Below are positions 5,592-8,635 of a DNA stretch of 8,635 nt, one piece after another (position 1 is the stretch's first letter; each line of letters opens with the position of its first letter). Below the pieces are notes generated by a model. That model ran no database searches, had not been told where the DNA came from, and was given only the letters and a program-made list of their open reading frames with translations. Source of the stretch: Candidatus Cloacimonadota bacterium. Its GTDB lineage: Bacteria; Cloacimonadota; Cloacimonadia; Cloacimonadales; JAFGVF01. The DNA is taken from assembly GCA_016938155.1 (NCBI GenBank), contig JAFGVF010000140.1, positions 1 to 8,635 on the forward strand, given 5' to 3'. The position numbers and the translations under genes are program-made.

Positions 5592-6995
5592 TTACTTCTC
5601 TGTCGGAACAACAATACCCTTGATAATTATATTCTGGAAGAAAATAAACACGAGGAATGTCGGGATAGCTGCTATCACAAGTGCAGCAAAGCCAACCCCG
5701 GGGGCAGACCTTAGCATAAGCTGATAAATACTAACCATCATCGTCCACATTGATTTGTCCTGACAGACAATAAAGGCAAACATAAAATTACGATACGCTG
5801 CATTGAAGGCTCCAAGAGCTATCACAGCCATAATAGGTTTGGAGAGTTGCATAGCAATCTGCCAGAAAATGCGTGCCTCACCGGCACCGTCAACCGTGGC
5901 ACTTTCAAACAATTCCTGAGGTAGAGAGTCGAAGAATCCTTTAAGCAGAAAGATGAAATACCCGTCCGCAAGTCCGGGCAGAATAAGAGCCCAGAAGGTA
6001 TTGAGCATATTCAGCTTCTTTAGAATCAGGAAATTTGGTATTCCCATCACCATCGGCGGAAAAGCCATGGTTAGCATCAGAATCAGGATTATTTTATAGG
6101 AAGAGGCTATTTTAAATCGACTCAAAGCATACGCTGCAAGAGGGTTTACGATAACAGCAGTAGCAATTGCCAATGATACATATATTAATGTATTAAACAT
6201 TGCTCTCCCATTATAAAGCATTTCATTAAGCACCATTACATAATTTCTGGTTAAATGCTCTCTGAATATTTTCCCCTTATTCTCTTTGAAGTCGAGATAA
6301 TCTATCGTCAGCCAATCGATATTAATCTGACTGAAATCCTCATAAGCTTCGTGCCATTTGCTGTTAAGGGTTTCAATATTCTTGTATCTCTCCACAAGAT
6401 ATTGGTTCCATGAATCCTGCTCTAACTGACTTTCCACTTGTAAAAAAAGAGTTGGAACATACTCCTTAACAAATGTGAGCCAATCTTCACGGTAAATTGG
6501 GTTATCGGGTATTTTAGATGAAGGATAAACATCATGCAAAGAGCGATAAGAAGTACCATAAATCCTATTCATTTCTTTGATGTTAAATCCTCCCGTTCCA
6601 TCAGGAAATCTTTGGCAAAGATAATCTTGAAAAGCTATTTGAGCACGGGAATTGATTGAAATATTTTGCGGTTTGGCTACATTTTTGAGGAAATATTCCC
6701 ACTCACCTGCTTCGAAGACATTATCAACCGGATATAATGAACTTAATTTTATATCACGAAACTCCCTATAACCAAGCTGATATGACTTATTCAGAGTTTC
6801 TATATCAGGATATTTTTGCTTTAGCCAGGAACGGTAATCATATTCAACGCCGGTAATAAATATTTCGTCGGGTGTCGCAATAGCCTCTACAAAGTAAGCC
6901 CAATCCACCAATAATGCTCCTGATGTGGGTAGTTCTTCAGGCAATTGGATATCATTAAAAGATTTGTATTCAGTATCGTATGTTTGATTCAACAA
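5592..6995 (-). pseudogene. MalG-like ABC sugar permease, 3' part after an in-frame stop
   Basis: This is the downstream part of the permease that begins at 7886; residue numbers count from that ATG. It carries the end of the repeat region (to about 524) and then an ordinary MalG-like core: membrane segments near 565-588, 598-619, 630-651, 686-707 and 733-756. The ATPase-docking EAA loop at 661-684 reads 'ESATVDGAGEARIFWQIA', fitting EAA-x3-G with a slightly altered end. The frame is the same as that of the upstream part, and only the TAA at 7034-7032 separates them. The listed start (TTG 6995) has no Shine-Dalgarno sequence and is merely the first start-like codon after the stop. Made alone, the product would lack the first membrane segment and leave the repeats in the cytoplasm. 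So it is best read as the rest of one gene, either broken or read through. The fold itself is not in doubt. Confidence 0.85.
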
Positions 6996-7715
6996 GCTGA
7001 TATTGGAATATTTATCTTTTAAATAAGCTATTTAACTTTCTCTTGCTGAGTCCTTAACACGCAGATGATGTATATTCAGTGTCTTCTTAACGAAGTGATC
7101 CCAATATGGCCTGAGCTTTCCTTCGGGACGATATTGCGGAGTTACAAAGCTACCCCAATTGGGAAGGGTTAAATCCAACTCCATATTTACGGCCTCAAGG
7201 TTATTTCTGAAAGCCGGAATTAGTTCATTTGCAACGAAATAACCGTCAATATCGGCATAAATTCTCTGATTATATGGAAGTGCCTCTGAAAACTCTTTAT
7301 ATCGATGAAGGATACCGGTATAATCTCCGTTAAAACCTCTGGAAAGAATATCTTTTGCCTCAATATTAATCTCATCCCATGACTCTACTGAGGAGTTATA
7401 GTGCTGATTATAAACCTGCAATGAGTTCTTATTCTCTTTTTTCACCAACTGCCGGAATTGCCGATTATTTAATGGTTCAATCTTTCTTCCAAAAGACTCG
7501 GCAACATAAAAGTCAAACTGATTATGGTTCCTGCCTTCACTCAGAATAAACTCCTGCCAGTCATCGCGTTTCTCTCCTACGGGCTTAGAGACCGGTTCTA
7601 CAAACTCGAAGGAGAGAAACCTCTGACCATAAACTTCATTCATCACATTTGATTCTTCATTCATTCTGGATTCTACATGTTTGCGGAAGAGCATATCTTC
7701 ATCATGGAAGTAACT
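6315..7715 (-). repeat. seven diverged tandem protein repeats in the permease periplasmic loop
   Basis: Between membrane segments 1 and 2 of the permease (residues about 58-524) a unit of roughly 55-75 residues recurs. Its pattern is W..F(V/L) ... YL...Y..I.(T/L)LN..Y...Y.SF.DI.LP. Unit starts fall near residues 58, 110, 186, 262, 329, 396 and 469. The end motif is visible in every unit: 'VMNEVYGQRFLSF', 'VYNQHYNSSVESW', 'VNMELDLTLPNWGSF', 'LLNQTYDTEYKSF', 'TLNKSYQLGYREF', 'EMNRIYGTSYRSL' and 'TLNSKWHEAYEDF'. The similarity exists only at protein level, so the repeats are old. The segment resembles the 'YGTIEALN..WGT.Y.SF.EI' stretch seen in GH42-type and related glycosidases, which hints at glycan contact; that is inference. 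Confidence 0.7.
7032..7034 (-). other. in-frame TAA interrupting the permease gene
   Basis: Codon 285 counted from ATG 7886 is TAA (GAA AGT TAA ATA GCT on the coding strand). Translation past it in the same frame continues the repeat ('IAYLKDKYSNISLLNQTY'), matching 'FQDYLCQRF' and 'RSWLKQKYPDIETLNKSY' of the next units. No frame change is needed, so one base substitution explains the break. TAA also ends at least four other genes here, so it is not a reassigned sense codon. Confidence 0.9.
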
Positions 7716-7886
7716 TGGAATCAAGCTGAATCTCTTGGAATCAACATTACTTTTAAATGATGCAGAAACCATTATCAAAAAGGGATAAATCATTGTAACA
7801 GCACCCAGTAACAATATCACATGGATGCTGATATTCAAAAATCTTACCTTAAAAGTTTTTCTTCCGACGCGTCCGATTATAGGCAT
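7032..7886 (-). pseudogene. MalG-like ABC sugar permease, 5' part ending at an in-frame stop
   Basis: The first 284 codons of the permease. A cytoplasmic start is followed by membrane segment 1 (residues about 16-40, 'HVILLLGAVTMIYPFLIM'), then 'SASFKS' and 'SLIP', the usual MalG features just after that helix. Here an intact permease would soon enter helix 2. Instead the chain runs into the extracytoplasmic repeat region (units 1-3 and half of unit 4) and stops at TAA 7034-7032. The remaining helices and the ATPase-docking loop lie in the same frame downstream. The start is ATG 7886, 14 bases after the lipoprotein stop, with AAGG nearby; the TTG one codon upstream is a less likely alternative. 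The product would be a membrane-anchored fragment unable to transport by itself. Together with the 3' part, the intact gene would encode about 764 residues, against roughly 280-300 for ordinary MalG-type permeases. Confidence 0.85.
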
Positions 7887-7900
7887 CAAACCAACCTTGT

Positions 7901-8338
7901 TCAGTTATTAATGATAAACTCTTCCTTACCAGCAGAATCGACTTGGAAGCTCAAAGAGTATCTGTCTTCTTGATCTATAAGGGTTATGAAATGTTTAAGC
8001 TCCATTCCGGTAAGTTTCTCTTTCTTACCCAGCTCTTCATATCTTTCTTTGTTTGGTATTTCGTTGGCAAAATAATATACATTCACTCTTTTTCCGGGAT
8101 GATAATCTCTTTTCTTCCTTCCAAACTTCTTCAACTCTGTTTCAGGCAGAGTCATTTCCGGGTCGTATTTCACGAGATAAATAGCTACATCTTCGCCGGG
8201 ATACTGAGAATTACTCTGACCTTCTACATAGAATATTGTCTCCAGATTGTTGTCCGAATAATACACATCTTCCTTTTTGCATCCACTTGCCATAAACATC
8301 AGCAACGCTAAACCAAGTAAAATTAAAGCCTTCTTCAT
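7901..8338 (-). CDS. small lipoprotein in the ABC permease operon
   Basis: A 145-residue predicted lipoprotein. It has a short positive start (MKKA), a hydrophobic stretch and a lipobox-like 'MASGC' with Cys20 as the lipidation site; Ala at -3 is acceptable though less usual than Leu. The mature part (about 125 residues) is charged, rich in Lys, Glu and Tyr, and looks mostly beta, for example 'DVAIYLVKYDPEM' and 'RVNVYYFANEIP'. It is far too short to be a sugar-binding protein of this transporter class (about 400 residues). GGAGG lies six bases before the ATG. The gene sits 63 bases after the MalF-like permease and 14 bases before the MalG-like permease, so it is very likely co-expressed with them. 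I do not recognise its family. An accessory role at the extracytoplasmic face of the transporter is an inference from position only. Confidence 0.8.
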   Translation of the reverse strand: MKKALILLGLALLMFMASGCKKEDVYYSDNNLETIFYVEGQSNSQYPGEDVAIYLVKYDPEMTLPETELKKFGRKKRDYHPGKRVNVYYFANEIPNKERYEELGKKEKLTGMELKHFITLIDQEDRYSLSFQVDSAGKEEFIINN

Positions 8339-8341
8339 GTT

Positions 8342-8355
8342 AATCCTCCAGGATT
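8342..8355 (-). promoter_or_regulatory. inverted repeat covering the lipoprotein ribosome binding site
   Basis: On the coding strand AATCCT-GG-AGGATT is a perfect 6-bp inverted repeat that includes the GGAGG Shine-Dalgarno sequence. A small hairpin here could mask the site and lower translation of the lipoprotein relative to the permeases. The loop is very short, so the effect may be slight. Confidence 0.3.
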
Positions 8356-8401
8356 ATGTTATAACTTCATGCGTGTTCTGCCCGATAATCAGTTAAGATT
8401 C

Positions 8402-8635
8402 CTAAATGTTCTTGTTAGTATCAACTGTCTTAAACTCCATATTCTTCAATTTTTTCAACTGAATAATAGTGAACCCCATCAGCATCATTCCCAGCATCCA
8501 GGCCATAGTGGTTGCAATGCCGAACTTAAGATAGAGATAAGCTCGTTCAAAGATTAGAAGGTCAGCAACTCTGGTTGCCTCATTAGGACCACCAAATGTC
8601 ATTACTAAAATAAAACCGCTTTGTTGTGCCGAAGC
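8402..8635 (-). CDS. MalF-like ABC sugar permease, C-terminal end (5' end beyond the window)
   Basis: The last 77 codons of a permease whose beginning lies past the right edge. Reading from the edge, 'SGFILVMTFGGPNEATR' is the conserved MalF/UgpA-type stretch ('GGP..AT') after the EAA loop. It is followed by 'FERAYLYLKFGIATTMAWM' and the final membrane helix 'MAWMLGMMLMGFTIIQL', then a short cytoplasmic tail ending at TAG. The frame is open to the window edge, and the ATG at 8602 is internal, not a start. This is the partner expected for the MalG-like permease downstream; together they would form the membrane channel of a carbohydrate importer. The binding protein and the ATPase are not in the window. 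Confidence 0.85.
   Translation of the reverse strand, partial: ASAQQSGFILVMTFGGPNEATRVADLLIFERAYLYLKFGIATTMAWMLGMMLMGFTIIQLKKLKNMEFKTVDTNKNI

Noticed and set aside
6993..6995. TTG 6995 as a true start of a separate 467-residue permease
   Set aside because: No Shine-Dalgarno sequence precedes it; it falls inside a repeat unit, and the product would lack the first membrane helix.
7943..8311. Rightward 122-codon open frame
   Set aside because: It is antisense to the lipoprotein gene, which has a signal peptide and a strong ribosome site; the frame has neither.
1..8635. CRISPR arrays, tRNA or rRNA genes, transposases, integrases
   Set aside because: I saw no regular direct repeats with spacers, no cloverleaf or rRNA-like stretches, and no mobile-element proteins.

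Overview
The window is about 8.6 kb of AT-rich bacterial DNA with compact genes, clear Shine-Dalgarno sites (GGAGG and AAGGAG types) and two textbook intrinsic terminators. The gene set does not fix the taxon. A DUF3667 membrane protein, an Rrf2/NifS/NifU cluster, a FadR-type TetR regulator and oversized MalF/MalG-like sugar permeases would fit an anaerobe of the Cloacimonadota / Fibrobacterota-Chlorobiota-Bacteroidota area. That placement is an inference of low certainty.

Layout. Bases 1-323 hold no convincing gene but contain a GC-rich island (171-252) with imperfect inverted-repeat structure. Two minus-strand genes follow, 2141 to 324: a cytosolic helical protein with a C-terminal PH-like domain, then a zinc-ribbon DUF3667 membrane protein, probably one transcript. 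A divergent intergenic region (2142-2399) leads to a plus-strand Fe-S operon (2400-4634): an IscR-like Rrf2 regulator with three cysteines, an unusual NifS-type cysteine desulfurase, and a NifU/IscU scaffold carrying a C-terminal MIP18/DUF59-like domain. A strong terminator at 4655-4690 ends it. An IscR-type operator-like palindrome lies just upstream of the regulator, so feedback control by cluster status is plausible.

Next, 4914-5528 encodes a TetR regulator very like Bacillus FadR (YsiA). An 18-bp palindrome at 4722-4739 closely resembles the FadR box as I remember it. A hairpin terminator at 5554-5579 separates it from convergent minus-strand transport genes.

The right third (8635 to 5592, minus strand) is part of an ABC sugar-importer operon: the C-terminus of a MalF-like permease (cut by the window edge), a small lipoprotein, and a MalG-like permease. 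The MalG-like gene is odd in two ways. About 480 residues made of some seven diverged tandem repeats of roughly 55-75 residues sit in the first extracytoplasmic loop. The reading frame is also interrupted by one in-frame TAA at 7034-7032, with repeat homology continuing in the same frame on both sides. It is therefore either a recent nonsense pseudogene, a sequence error, or a case of readthrough.

The points most worth following are the interrupted repeat-bearing permease, the NifU-MIP18 fusion paired with a cysteine desulfurase that has lost several normally invariant residues, and the two regulator/operator pairs.
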